Positions 1 to 12,133 of a stretch of DNA of 64,000 nucleotides are shown piece by piece. The notes under the pieces were generated by a model, which was not told the DNA's origin, did no database searches, and worked only from the letters and a program-made list of their open reading frames with translations. The translations under genes and the position numbers were made by a program. Numbering within the stretch: the stretch's first letter is position 1; the number at the start of each line of letters is the position of its first letter. The stretch lies in contig JAKZZE010000019.1 of the NCBI GenBank assembly GCA_024220505.1, forward strand, positions 186,001-250,000. The letters are read 5' to 3'. This stretch comes from Rhizopus arrhizus (taxonomy: Eukaryota > Mucoromycota > Mucoromycetes > Mucorales > Rhizopodaceae).

Positions 1-1100
1 AGATGATATTTTCTTTTTTGTATCTGATGGATCTTGGAAGATTATTTATCGTCAAGTAAACAGCACCAACAGAGTACACGGTTCTTTTTGAAGATTGAAA
101 CCAATCGACATTCAAAGTGAACAAAAGAGATCTAGCTTGACTGGTAAATACATTACCATCTCTATCCTTGAATTCATTCCAAAATTGACCATCATAGATA
201 TCATACATAGTGTTGTTATGACGAGTACGATAGCGCCATGCTTCAATTGCTGATTCAAAGCCTGGTCGTGAGAACATCACAGTCAAAGCATACTTGATGG
301 AATTGAATGCAGAGACCTTGTTGGCATACATCTTGCTTGCACCAACCGTAACAGGCTTGAAGAGTGGGGTATTACATGTGATGTGAAATTCAGAAAAGGT
401 GCACTTCGAATCACAGTGTACTTCTTCAGGCTGATATAGGGTATGGCATTCGGGACAGACAACAAGGCGAAACATGCCCTTGTAAGTATAATCGATTCCA
501 ACAGCATTACGCATGGTATCCAATTTTGCGGGAAAAATTGGTTGATGGTTTAAGAGAAAAGCAAGATCATTCGCAAATTTCATTACCACTTCAGCAGCAT
601 ATTCGGATATGAAAAATAACTGGAAGTATGTCAAGAAGACAGCAATAAAAGCAACAATATCATTTTGGAATCCCTTGATTTCAACTAAAAATTTAACAAC
701 GTAAGTAATGCATTCTTCATAAAAGTAACCCACTTCTAGGAAATAATTACCTTGAGGCATATCAAATTCAACAATATCCATACTGTCAGATAAATTCACT
801 TCATCATTTTCAATCACTTCCCAATTTGAAACGTCTTCTGCGTTGTCTTCATCAGAATCATTTTTATTTGCTTCAATTATCTCATTATTGGCATCAACTT
901 CTTGAACCTTTTCTGCTTCATCTATTTATATATAACGCGTCAGTAAAAATACTATCTAAATGTAAGTAAACTACCTTTAGCAGCTTCTTTTTTTTATGGC
1001 GAGCAAGAGTCCATCGAGTAACCAATTGGTACTTGCCAATTTCTCCTTCAGAGCATTGGCTACAGTAGCATTTAAATCTGTATTGGGTTGAAGAGTTCAT
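1..1100 (-). CDS. Partial Tnp2-type (CACTA/Plavaka-like) transposase, N-terminal part, element D
   Basis: The N-terminal third of a cut-and-paste transposase is read leftwards and runs off the window start. Exon 1 (975-1100) encodes a Cys-rich start (CYCSQC) aligning with the first exons of the transposases of elements A and B. A GT-AG intron lies at 922-974. The following exon is open from 921 to 1, with a long acidic stretch and then VCPECHTLY, YDIYDG, LNVDWFQ and VYLTINNLPRS, the same block order as in A and B. By my count the two exons join out of phase by one base: exon 1 is 126 nt here, but 124 and 130 nt in B and A. An indel in the A-run near 1000 is a likely cause. Sequence is clearly diverged from A and B. 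The catalytic region lies outside the window. Confidence 0.72.
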
Positions 1101-2474
1101 TGTAAATATAATAAAAGATTATTTTATAAACTTGATCTATTGTTTTACGCGCTTATATATGATTTCAAAAGCAACAGCCAAGGAGTATTGAAATTCAGTT
1201 GAAATTCTAAAAATAAAACAAAAGCTTTTGATTAGTGTAGCCAGGATACTTACATCATACCAGCAATCGCTGGATAGTAGATTTGGTTGCAGATAAAGTC
1301 AGTTTGCCGTTTATATCGTGGGCTTTGAATCTTTTTTTAGATTTCTGTTTGATGCTTTCCACCTTCGTCATATTTGGTCCACTTTTATTTTTTTTTAATG
1401 AAAAAATTTCTAAAGTACTTTTTTTTTAAAACCCAAATTTAAAACGCTCCTTTTTTTTTATTCAAGTTTAAACAATACATTGAATGGAGATTCCTTTTGT
1501 AATGTCAATGCTGGGAATGTAATTTTTTTTTTTTTTTTTTTACAATTTCAACATTGCAACTTTTTTTTTTTTTCTTTCAAAAGCACTCAGTAACAATATA
1601 CTTTTTCTTTTGTTTTTTAACCTTTTCATAGAAATCTCAAGACGTGTAGCATAATAGACATTCATTCCGTTGCCGCCTTTTTTTTCTTTACTCTCAAAAA
1701 ATAAAATTGATTATCAAAAATACTCTGTCTTTTTTATGCCGTGATCTTACTATTTAAAACATATCTTTTTCAGCTTTAAAACAAGTTTAACTTCTTTAGA
1801 GCCAAAAGAATCCTTCTTTTTTTTATATATTTTATTCAATCTTTTAAACTTTCTACTATATTCACATTCTTTTTTTTTTGTTCTAATTTATAAACACATA
1901 CTTTTATACTTATTATTATAGCGATATTATGCACTTATATAAGAGTTTCATCCCTCTTATTCATATGTACCTCTTTACTCTTTCTTTTTTTTTTTTTCTT
2001 TTGTTCATTAGTAACCAAAATAAATCTCCTTTTGTATTAAACAAAGTTTTTTTTTTTGTAAAATACGACATGAGAGCCGAAGAATGCTTGAAAAGAAAAC
2101 GCCACGACTCAATCACTTGGATTTCCGAGCTTGTAGGCCAATAGAACTGTGTTTTCGATCTTTGTTGAAGTTAAAAAATATTGCACTGAAGTTGAAAAAG
2201 CATAGTCTTCCCAATTTGTAATCTTGTATGGCATCATGTAGCACAATAGAAAATTATTTATTTTTTTAAAAAATACATTGTCTTTTTATTCAACAAACAT
2301 ATTATATACTTTTGATTATTTTTATAGATTTACAATCTATTTTTTTCAAGCTTTCTTCTGATATAAAAATCAGCTTTCTAACATTTAAATCCGAGTTCTC
2401 ACTCATTTAATAGAATTACCACTATCAAAAAAGATCAACTTTATCAACTTGGATAACGGTGATTGGGTGCAGTG
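1101..2474. other. Noncoding right flank of element D
   Basis: This stretch is T-rich with many homopolymer runs and no convincing gene. By position it matches the 1.3 kb noncoding right flanks of elements A and B. It ends at 2463-2474 in a partly decayed right terminal repeat ending GCAGTG. A small plus-strand open frame at 1929-2144 has no recognisable motif and lies in low-complexity sequence, so I do not call it a gene. Confidence 0.5.
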
Positions 2475-2492
2475 GGGCACACTGCAAATAAT
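2463..2492. repeat. Terminal-repeat junction between elements D and A
   Basis: The right end of D (GCAGTG, ending 2474) faces the left end of A (CACTGCAAATAAT, starting 2480) across five bases, GGGCA. The arrangement is an imperfect palindrome. The same head-to-tail junction recurs at 22850/22852 and 36122/36128. Confidence 0.75.
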
Positions 2493-2823
2493 CGTGCAAA
2501 CTCTGCACATTATTAATTTTTAGCAATATGCTTTTCTGTTTAACGATGCCAAAAGCTGTGATTGAATGGGTATTTATGCCGACGTCAATATCGGCACCCT
2601 TTAAGGACCTAAATGTCTGTCAATATATTCTGCGTCTCTGTATGGTGCCGATATTAACGAAAATGATGATCCATAGCTCTAAGTAGATTTATACAGACCC
2701 AATTGTCGTTCTGCGAAGGCGTCTCTCTTGTTAGCTGCTTTACATAGTCTATTCTACGTTATAAATAATTTGGCAACCAATGATACTTTTTAAATCATTA
2801 CTTTATTTGTCTTTTTACTCTTT

Positions 2824-2965
2824 ATAAACCACTCATATTGCCTTATATACTTCTTTATGAACCACTCATATTGCCTTATATATTTCTTTATAAACCACTT
2901 ATATTGCTTTATATACTTCTTTATCGACCATTCATATTGCAATAAATATTGCTTTATATATACAA
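2824..2965. repeat. 32-bp subterminal tandem repeats, copy A
   Basis: Four to five imperfect copies of a unit of about 32 bp lie here; the core is ACCACTCATATTGCCTTATA followed by TACTTCTTTAT. Equivalent arrays are at 23103-23290 in B and 36395-36532 plus 42803-42870 in C. CACTA elements commonly carry subterminal repeats bound by element-encoded proteins; that role here is inference. Confidence 0.8.
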
Positions 2966-3332
2966 AAAAATAGGGATTTTGTTTATAAAAAATAGCTTTT
3001 TTTTATTTGAATAAAATAATAATAACAATACATAGTATTTCTTTGCTTGTAGCATTTTAGCAGTGTGCTTGACTTACCTAATGTCACCAGAATAGCAGCA
3101 TCTAATCTAAAAATACATCAACTAGTCTCGTGGAACTCAAAAAGTTCTCAAAAGAAAAAAAAAAAAAAAAAGCCAAGCTCAAGGATTCAAAGACACAAGG
3201 ACTCAAAGGCACAAGGACCTGGGTAATTAAAGCAAAAGAAGGAAATACATCAGTACTTAAGAACCAAAGTAAAAGCCAGGAAAGAAACAGAAAGAGGCCA
3301 AAGCAGAGCAACATTCATCTACAATAGATGTT

Positions 3333-3690
3333 AAATATCGTGTATATATAATAAAAGCAATAGTACCTTTCTTTAGATAGACCATGGGAAAAAAACTAGC
3401 TAAGCGTATACTCACAAGTAAAAAAAGCAGCAGACATCTATAATAATTATTAGCTATGAAGGATATGTAATAAAAGTAATAGTACCTTTCTTTAGATGGG
3501 CTAAGAGAAAAACCTTGCTAAGCTTTACCAACAAGTAAAAAAAAAGGAAGCAGAACGCATCTATAATAAATATTAGTTATGGAGTATATAGTAAAAGTAA
3601 TAGTACCTTGCTTTAGACGAACCACGAGATAAAAGAAGAAAAAAAGACACCAGCCAAGCTTATACCAACAAGTAAAAGAAGAAGCAACTA
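3333..3690. repeat. 120-bp subterminal tandem repeats, copy A
   Basis: Three diverged units of about 120 bp lie in direct repeat. Each contains AAAAGTAATAGTACCTT (near 3351, 3471 and 3592), then CTAAGC, ACAAGTAAAA and CTATAATAA. The array recurs at 23670-24060 in B and 43215-43470 in C. It is noncoding; small open frames across it are A-run artefacts. Confidence 0.8.
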
Positions 3691-3992
3691 TAATCCTGGG
3701 AAAAAGACTTTATAAAGACAATTTAAACTATAAAGAAAGCAACCAACGCAACTTTACTAAAGTACAAGTACCATTAGAGCAATAATAGAGTATATATAAT
3801 ATTAAGAACTTACCTTTCAGAAAAGATTTTTTTTTAAAAAAAAAAGGGAAAAAAAAGTACTTTTTTTATAGCTTCATTTTACAAGTGTTACAATTATTCA
3901 GTATTAGTAAATTCTAATAACCATGAAAGCTCGTTTCAACTGCATTTTTTAACATAGTTCAGCTATTAAAATATTCAAAAAGCTTGTTTATA

Positions 3993-5623
3993 CAGTAGCG
4001 GACAAAACTGGTGCACAAAAATTAAAATCAACATTGTATCTCCGCCATATGTCTGCGACTTTTGTGGCATATACCATCTGAAAGACAGTCCAAAATATAC
4101 ATTATGTTATGTAAACCGGAACTGTACCGGACATCCCCCAGGCATAAGGTCATTTTTAGTGATTTTTTGCATATTTCAATTTTCGCCAAAAATGTAGTGC
4201 TTGTCTAGCCTTCTTTCAATTTTCCCCATATCTCTCCCGTTTGCTTTCAGATTTCACAGCATATTAGTAAATTTTAGTAGCTCTTAAAAAATATATAAAA
4301 CTGTACTTATTTTGTATTTCCCATTGAGTCCCCCCTTTTGTTTTTACCCTATTCACTATAACAAAGTACTAGCCTTATATGTTTAAGAAAATAAGCAACT
4401 GTAAAAACGAAACTCTGAGATCTCGAACACGCCTAGTTCGTACGACAGCAGATATTTCTAGAGTAACAAGGATCTCTAAATGGACAATCAACAGGAGAAA
4501 GAGGGAAGAAAGAAACTTAATGTCTTGTGATCATGAAGGTCTCCCGCTTTTAGTCTGAAAAGTTACTAGCTCAATCACCAACCTAAAGCTTGGACAAGGT
4601 TCGTTACACACAGTTTCTGATGCTCAGCACATTTCGAGGACCTTAAGATACAGTATTAGCAGACTGTTAGTCTGAAGGCACTGTAGGAAGCTAGATTTTG
4701 AGTCCGGAAGTAAGGAATCGAAGAATTTCATCAGCTGTATAAGTCGGAAAAAGCGATGAATGTGGTATCACAACAAGCCATTGTATACTATAGAGGGCTG
4801 AAAGTCTGCTATCTTTAGCAATGAAACAAATATGAACATTATGGATGCAGACAGTATACACTAATATTGAAAGCAAGTCGAGCAACCTTAGCGATTTTTT
4901 CACGGTGATCAAACAATGAAGCATGCTGGCTGCTCTGTTATGTTTTAAGGCTGTATTAGATATTGAGGACGAGAATATGTGTGTCAGGTATACGATGGTA
5001 TAATGAACTCATAAATATACACATATATTTCGCTTACTTCATACCACAAAAGCCTAGCGTATAGTAGTCTAAAACGTCGTAATCTCTCGTTTCAGTATGA
5101 CAATGACACAAGGCACAAGTCAACACATGTCACAAACTCAATATTTGATAACAGCGCTTCTGTGCTACAAGTTTAGCCGCCACTAATCCCGGCCTAAGTC
5201 CGCTTAAGCATGCCAGGTGGCAATTGATGGCAAAGGTATGATGATACGACACTAGATCAAAAAGGGTCGATGATCTTTGGAAAAGAATAGTTAAAGAGCC
5301 GGGTTCTTTTACTGAAAATGATATACACGCATATTATTAGCATATGCAAAGAAGAATATCCGATAATATCAAGAGATGAGATGATTATATAAAGTCTAAG
5401 ATTTTAGCCACTTTTGCGGTTTTTAGAAAATATAAAATTTTATAAATTTAAAGCACGCTTATCGCTCAGTTTTAACAATGTCATGCTTAGAACATACATA
5501 GATTACAATGACTAGTATATCCTCCTTCTAGTACAGTTTCATGACTATTGCAATTACCATGAGCAGGTAATGGTAGTTAAAAGCTAAAAAAAAAGTTTTG
5601 TGCACCAGTTTTGTCCGCTACTG
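3993..5623 (+). mobile_element. Degenerate Tc1/mariner-like transposon M1
   Basis: The element has perfect inverted termini, CAGTAGCGGACAAAACTGG at 3993 and its complement ending at 5623. It is flanked by TA dinucleotides (3991-3992, 5624-5625), the Tc1/mariner target duplication. Length is 1631 bp, close to M2 (1640) and M3 (1637). It sits in the left noncoding part of element A. The internal plus-strand transposase is heavily decayed. Confidence 0.88.
4390..5390 (+). pseudogene. Decayed Tc1/mariner transposase of M1
   Basis: Only fragments can be read. A helix-turn-helix-like piece around 4440-4500 translates as RVTRISKWTINRRKRE, and a broken version of the conserved SPDLNPIEHxWxQL block lies near 5181-5235, where stops replace key codons. 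Several frame changes lie between. The gene is dead. Order and spacing match the transposases of M2 and M3, so the family call is firm although boundaries are approximate. Confidence 0.65.
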
Positions 5624-5688
5624 TATATTGTTAGACTTATTCTTTATTTAAATTTAACATCTTCAACCCTAATAGTGTTTTTTTTTTC

Positions 5689-5719
<31 letters not shown>

Positions 5720-5798
5720 GTACAAAATAAACTGAAGAATATAAAAACAATGTAGCACATTCTTCTTTTTTCTTCTTCTTTATACTTTATTTTAAAAA

Positions 5799-7075
5799 AT
5801 GTCTAGACGCGTCGCTACACCCATCAACATTCCCAGCAATGCCCCAAAAAGGGCAAGAGTTTCTTCAAATATCGCTGGATCATCATCCACTGTTGTTCCT
5901 TCTTCCTCTTCTCTTTTCCCTGCTCCTGCTCCTGTTCCCGCTCCTGCTCCTGTTCCCGCTTCTGCTCCTGTTCTCGTTTCTGCTCCTGTGGCCGCTCCTG
6001 TTGCAACATTTGGTAGCCATACCGGTGCAGAGGCTATTGGAGCAGCCTCTAGTTTCACACCAGAGATGATGGCTGCCCAAATGCAGTTTTTTGCTCAAAT
6101 GTGGCAACAGCAACAGCAGCAGCAGCAGCAGCAACATCCAGTTCAACAGCCACAGCAAGGGCAGCAGTATGTTTCTGTGGCTGAGATCAACAAGATCAAA
6201 AAGCAGTGTAGTGTAAGCTTAAAATTAAAGTATCAATTAGTAAATTCAATTTAGTAACTTTATTTCTTAATTTTTTCACTTACATTATAGGATCACATAG
6301 CTGATCACTACCGTGAATACTTGGTTGGCCGTGGCATCAAGTTTGATACGCTCAAGTCCATCACCGACAAGGCCAACAGAAAAGTAAAAAATCTGTTGCG
6401 CGATGAAGTCAGGAAGCACCAACGCTTCAATTGCCTGACTGATTCGCAGATATTCACCATGATTAGAAGTAAGTTCTATTACATGGTGGATAAGGCAAAT
6501 GGGAAAGCTGTGGCGACACCAACGTCAGCCTGCCGCAGCCGCGTAAATGCAGTAAGTACTTGATATTCAAAAAATCATAATATAAAATGCCTATAATACT
6601 TATATCAATACTTTATGATAGAAACTCCTTAACAGGAGGATTGCTTACAACGCCAACGCAGCAGCATACCACGCCCGGTTCCCATTTGCCGAAAAGATCT
6701 TGACGGTTGCTTGGACCTCTGATGAGGAGGATGGCCCAGAAGATGAAGATGGCCGTACATTTATTGTCAAGCGGCCATCATTCAGAAGTGAAAGAGTAAG
6801 TATAACATATCAATAAACCTCTTTTTCTAATATACCTTAATTGCCTACAGGTAGTGGAATTCCACAAAGAGCTGCAGAAAGGGCACAAAGACTTGTTAAA
6901 GAAAAAGGGGGCTCCACCAGCTATTAGAAGAAGAATAGAAAATGTTGAGGTGGAGTTCCCTGATAAGCTCGACCATGAGTATTACCCTTCCTGGGCTTTT
7001 TCTTCCCCTGCTCTTGGCTTTCCAACTTCTGTTTCTGGTTCTTCCTCCTTTGCCGCCGTCAACCCAATGCCATAG
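5799..7075 (+). CDS. Accessory protein of CACTA-like element A, four exons, function unknown
   Basis: Exons by splice-site and homology reading are 5799-6212, 6291-6551, 6622-6795 and 6851-7075, giving about 357 aa. Introns are 55-78 bp with GTAAG(T/C) donors. Exons 2 and 3 are exactly 261 and 174 bp, the same as in copies B and C. The N-terminus (MSRR, then PIN and NAPKRAR) is basic. It is followed by a low-complexity Ser/Pro/Ala region with repeated APVPA units and a poly-Gln tract at about residues 103-112. Exon 2 is probably helical and basic, exon 3 ends in an acidic patch after FPF and WTSDEED, and exon 4 carries YPSWAFSSP near the C-terminus. I recognise no domain. It may be a DNA-binding partner of the transposase, by analogy with TnpA of plant En/Spm, but no homology to TnpA is visible. 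It is transcribed convergently with the transposase gene. Confidence 0.75.
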
Positions 7076-7262
7076 GCATCCACTTTTTTTTTTTCCTTTC
7101 CTTTTTGTTCCTTGTTTTGTTGTCGTTTTTCAAATTGAATAAACATTTGTTAAAAAAAAAGCTAGTCTATTGAATGATTCTTTAGTAAAATATGTAATAA
7201 AATAAAAATAATAATAATAATATCGATAGATAAATGAATGATTTAATGGTTTTGCATATTTG

Positions 7263-9525
7263 TTACATATAAATTTTTCTTGGAAGAGAGAGAGTGAGGA
7301 TGTGGTTATCGATGTATGATTTGACAGCAACAGGGTTATAAATTCGATGAATTGGAAGTATGCTAAGTCTTGACACTGGTTCATATTGATTCTTCCACAC
7401 TTGGATGCCAGTACCATCGAAGGTGGGGAAATGCTGGGTCGCATGGCTGTACCAATTGACAAATGCAAAGTAATGAGTCATATTGTTAAATGAATGTGTG
7501 AAAAGATATGATATTTGACCAATGCGCAGTTGATTGTCGACAATGGCCTGAATGAATGATGAAGGTGATGATGAAAAGGAATTGTTAATTGCTGGCTGAT
7601 AAAGTTGTCCAAGCAAAGTGATATTTTTAAATGAATGTATAGTAGTATCGATGTATGTATTAGTTGCATAGGTGTAGATATAATAGGCTTTTAAAGCTTC
7701 ATAATGTTCATGGCATATAAGGTGTGTTTTTTTGTTGTATTTTAAAGGATAGGAGGTTGGTGGCAGAGGCTCACTACCAGTAATCGTCGAATTGAATAAA
7801 CTAGGCCCGTCTATGAAACGAGAGTAGTCAAATGGCGTTAAACCACTCTCATCACTCGTAACCTCGCCTATCTTTTCTATAGATTTCACTAATAGGAGCA
7901 TGTCATTGTTGGTTGTGTTAATGAATGAATGTAATGAGTGTATGAGGTCTTGTGTATGAACATTTTGGATAAACATAATTGCATAGGTTGTTTCGAAGCC
8001 TGTCTTAAAATTAATGTTTATATTTTTTATGTTACCATTAAGGCGTTCGAAACCATAAAGCCAAAAGGCATAAGAAGGACCAAAGTCCAAAAAGCATTCC
8101 TTGAGATGCATATGCATGTGCATGTTTGGTGTTGCCATAGAGTTTCCATATAGTCGAACACAAGTCTTGCCAAAATTTTTAAAGAGTGAATGGGCTATGT
8201 CTATGTCTTCATTTGTAACAAGGGGCCCAGTGACCAATTTCACCGCTTCAACGTACAGCATCCAATTGTCAAAGTGCTCTCTTGCCAGTTTCTGTTTCAA
8301 GAGAAATGGCGACAGCACAACGCACCACGTTCTCCACTCGTCTGATTTCATGTTACTGAAACAACTTTCAATCTTGGCTTTTTTTTTTAAAAAAAAAAAA
8401 TAATTGTTAGCTTGAACATGAATTAAAGTTTTTTATATTTGTTACATACATCTAGATATCTTGCAGTATTGAGAAGGAATGATAACTGAGCTAGATTCAT
8501 CAGCCATTGCCTTGAAATCATTTACAGTGAGCAAACCACGGCCTTCCCAAACTTCAATCATTCTTTTTGGTGTACCAAGAAACAAGTTGTGCATTGGATC
8601 CACAGCTGTCAATCTCACCACATCAAAATAACAAAGTCTATGGAGCTCACTCCATTTACTCCCCGTGCTCGTCTGTAAGGCTCTTTGCTGAGTGATGTGA
8701 GTTGCATTCAGCCAGTCAAATGCTTCTTGTCTTTGTTGAATACTGTCCCTCATTATCCAGTGTTCATCATCAAAGTTGGAAAAATCAGGCTTGGATGAAT
8801 TCACACCAGTACTGATTCTAGGAAAGACAGTTGAGCATTTGTTACAAGCCTTATGAGCTGACTGCCCCATAAACCCGGCTACTTTACGCGCTGCAGGTAT
8901 GTCGCAATTGACTGACATTAAAGCAACACGAACAAGCACACCATTTGGGCATTGATAGGTGCGTATAACCACACCATCGTACAGGACAATCAACTCATCC
9001 ACCATTGGCCGCAAGAAGTTTTGAATTTGGTCATCCGTGGGCTCGCCAGGACCAGGAATCATACCAACAAGAATAACGTTGGAAGTCTTCATCCTTGAAC
9101 TTCTTGGGAGATTGTTGATAGTGAGGTACACACCACCACAAGAATAGTGCATACCGTCACTAGGCTGAAACCAGTCCACATTCAACGACACCATCAACGA
9201 CCTTTCTTTGTTGACAAATGGCTGAGCATTTGAGTCGGCAAGCTGACTCCAAACTCTACCATCATAGATGTCGTAAAGAACATCCTCTTCCACCGATCTA
9301 CTTCTCCACTGCTCAATTTGGAACTCGAAGGCAGGACGAGCAAAAAACTTCTTCAACGTTTCCAAAATTGAGTTGTAAGGGTACTCAAGAGCAGGCTTGA
9401 CGGTGCTTCCAACAAAAAGAGGATTACCACATGGTTGTTCTTGGCGGTGAGGGTTGTTTGCAAACCTGACATAAGAGCATTGTCGGGCATGCAAACTTCC
9501 CGTGGTGTAAACGCTTCTGCAAAGG
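7263..9525 (-). CDS. Tnp2-type transposase, C-terminal two thirds, element A (split by G1)
   Basis: This is the catalytic part of the element A transposase: last exon 7263-8377, a 72-bp intron with GTATGT donor, and the 3' part of the large exon, 8450-9525. Diagnostic blocks are DIPAARKVAGF, the CNKC zinc pair, VDPMHNLFLGTPKRM, EWRTWC, the HMHMHLKE histidine-rich segment and FWLYGFERLNG. They match the Transposase_21/Tnp2 family, which cuts CACTA-type element ends in the nucleus. The reading frame is open. Gypsy G1 separates it from its 5' exons at 20937-21544, with AAAGG duplicated, so the gene cannot make full-length protein unless 11.4 kb is removed. Confidence 0.88.
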
Positions 9526-9946
9526 TGTGTTATCTCGTAAGAATAAAAAGACTATAAAATTCAACGAGACTTAAAAAAGTTATATTTTTATTTAATATTA
9601 TTGTATCTGGTATTTATATCCTTTTCATGAAGATTCAATTAAATCCTTTTTCAAGATACTTTAATTAATTATAGCTGTAGATCTAGCATGAATAAATTTT
9701 AGTATGAAGATCTGTTCCTGGTTATGCAAGTGGACTGTTTATAATTATTTAAGTAGATCTATTTTTCATTTATGTCTCATTGCATCAGGAGCTATATTAA
9801 AACAACTTGTATTGAGTTAAAGGAGTGGAATTAGTTATGACCGAATAATAGAGAAAAGACTGTAATAAATCTTTGTAAAGCATTCACTACTCTGATTTCT
9901 TATAAATTGAATATGAATCATGTTTAAAGTATGTTGGGATACGACA
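9526..9946 (-). repeat. G1 3' LTR
   Basis: This 421-bp LTR begins TGTCGTATC and ends GATAACACA on the minus strand. The polypurine tract GGAAGGGGGCAA abuts it at 9947-9958 (minus strand). A TATA box (ATATAAATA) lies near 9609. Confidence 0.92.
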
Positions 9947-10258
9947 TTGCCCCCTTCCAGGTCATAACTACTTCTGGATTTAGATTCATGAGTGTTCAAT
10001 TGTGAAGACGAGTGTAAGTGAAGTTCTCTGTTGTGTAATATTGAGCAAAGCAATATGTAATTCGTAAGTGCATGTTATAAGAATGTGTAGGTAGCAACAT
10101 GTGAAAGGTTTTTTTTATGTTGACGATTCTACTTGTAAATGAACTGTGGATAGAATGTGGATTGACATTGTAAATTGGATTATTGGAAGTTTTTTAAATT
10201 ATTGAAAGGTAGCGTAAGGCGTTGAGATAACACGTATTAAGATGAATTGCAGTCACGG

Positions 10259-11125
10259 TTAATTTCTTGCTCTTTTACGGCTTGAATTGCCGTGGTTTTT
10301 TCTTGGTCTTTTTTCACTTGAATTAGGTTCAACATTACGTTGTCCATTTCGACGATTCCAGTATTTTAGTATTGGTCTGTTGTCGTGAAAGTGTTTTTCA
10401 GGTTCCCAAGTATCATCTTTCGCATCATAGCCTTTCCAACGTACCAAGTATAACCAGTTACCGGGAGTGCCTTTGTGGTCAATTACGGCTTCGACATCAT
10501 ATACCTCAGATTGTTCTTCTGATATTACTTTGATATGTGAAGGTGGAATATTTCGAGGTAAAAGTGCGCCAGTACCATCAACTAGGATGTAGCTTCCTCC
10601 TTGGTTCTTTCTGACAATTGTATAATTTCCAATGTAGAGTGGATCTGTTTTTGTAGTTCGGTTTATATTCTTGATCATGACTTGACTACCAGATGGTATT
10701 TCCTTGATAATTCGATGAGATTTGTTAAACTTGTTTTCGGCAGCAGTTTGAGAAGTTTTGATTTTCTCGCGAATAGCTGGTAAAACAGTGTTATTAAATT
10801 TCGTAATGTGTCCATTAAACTGTTTTCTTGTTTCATTGTAGTTTGTAGGAATTGACACGTCACTATAGTCCTTGAATTGATTTGGACGTCTAGCAAACAT
10901 CAGTGAAAATGGTCTTGTGTCGTGTAAGGCAGTTGGTGTGTTGTTTAGAGCTTCTTGGGTACTGTCAAGGTATAAGTCCCAGTCATCGTTCTTGCCTTGA
11001 AGTCTTTTATATATTATATTCTTTGTCTTTCCAACCCAACGTTCTGCAATACCATTGCTTCGAGGGTGATATGCTGTTATAAGGCGATGATTGATACCAG
11101 AAACTTCAGTGAATTTACGGATGAT
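10259..11125 (-). pseudogene. G1 integrase C-terminal half and chromodomain (detached)
   Basis: This is the 3' end of the G1 polyprotein, cut off from the rest by the 3.8 kb insertion. It opens with IIRKFTEVSGINHRLI, continues to AYHPRSNGIAERWVG (the glutamate of the D,D-35-E integrase triad) and a GPF-like tail, and ends with a chromodomain (YDVEAVIDHKGTPGNW, VRWKGY, DDTWEPEKHF) and a basic C-terminus. Chromodomains guide integration toward heterochromatin in this group, which fits the nested clustering here. The frame rejoins the upstream part at 14912-18828 once the insertion and one copy of ATCATCCG are discounted. Confidence 0.9.
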
Positions 11126-12133
11126 GGACAACTGGGAGTTCAGGCCACGATGGATAAATCCTTGGGTCTGTGATTAAATCGGAGCTATAATCACAATCCA
11201 AAAATAGAAACGTATACTTTCGGTTATTGCGCATCGATTGGTACTATTTTTGTATTCAAATTCCGACTTTTTGATATCAATATTTGCATTTGAAAATAGG
11301 CGGTATGGATGAAATTTTGGCGCTCTTGATATCCATGAGATCTTTATGGATTTTTATGAACTTTTAAATAATTGTGTAACAGTATGTTCCAAAAATAAGT
11401 GTGCTTACTGTTTTAGCTTGTCCCGATTTGCTGTAGAGAAATATGCCAAAAACTAACGCAAAAAAATAAAAATGTCGGGGTTTGTAGCGGAAAGTTTGCA
11501 CATCTATTTGTGACGGCTATATCGTTTGGTCTGCAAAATTTTATAAAAAACTTTCAAGCTATGATAGGTTTATAGGGCTCCTAAATTTGTAGCATATTCG
11601 CACTTTTCTTAACATTGCGGAGCGAATATTTGACTTCATACTCCGAGACTTTGGGAAGCTACTTATTTTGCTATGTTTTGCGTGTGGTAAAATTTTTAAC
11701 AGAATCTAAAAAATTGAGTTTTGGGCACTCCGGCACTGTAAGCATCTGGTTTCCTCAGCTTGGCCTTGTTTACATTTGTGAAGGATTAATGCTCCCAAAC
11801 CACTTTGTACGTTCTTTGGACTCTAATTGCACTAATTAATGGCTGTTATAGAGAACATCATTATGACTGCCAAAAGTTTTCTGACCTAATTAGGATTCAT
11901 AGCGTACATGCTATAACTAGGACTTCTTATAAAGAGGTATCATCCATTGTCCGGATATGCATGCCACATAAAAGCTTATTCTCAAATATCTTTTGAAAAA
12001 TATGAGATAAATACTAATACTTCTGGCTAAATGCATCATTATTATCATGTAAGAATCATGTTGTTTCTTCGATTTTTAAAAGGTGTTTATTTTTTGGCTA
12101 TGGCTCCAACATTAGTTGTAAAAAGTAACTAAT

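Noticed and set aside
3130..3327. Lys-rich open frame, also at 23464-23670
   Set aside because: Driven by A-runs upstream of the 120-bp repeats; run length changes the frame between copies.
5792..6158. Overlapping antisense and alternative-frame open frames across the accessory gene exon 1
   Set aside because: They arise from the low-complexity Pro/Ala/Gln repeats; splice sites and cross-copy conservation support only the plus-strand frame starting at 5799.
9835..10053. Small minus-strand frame over the G1 3' LTR edge
   Set aside because: It crosses the LTR and polypurine tract and has no recognised motif.
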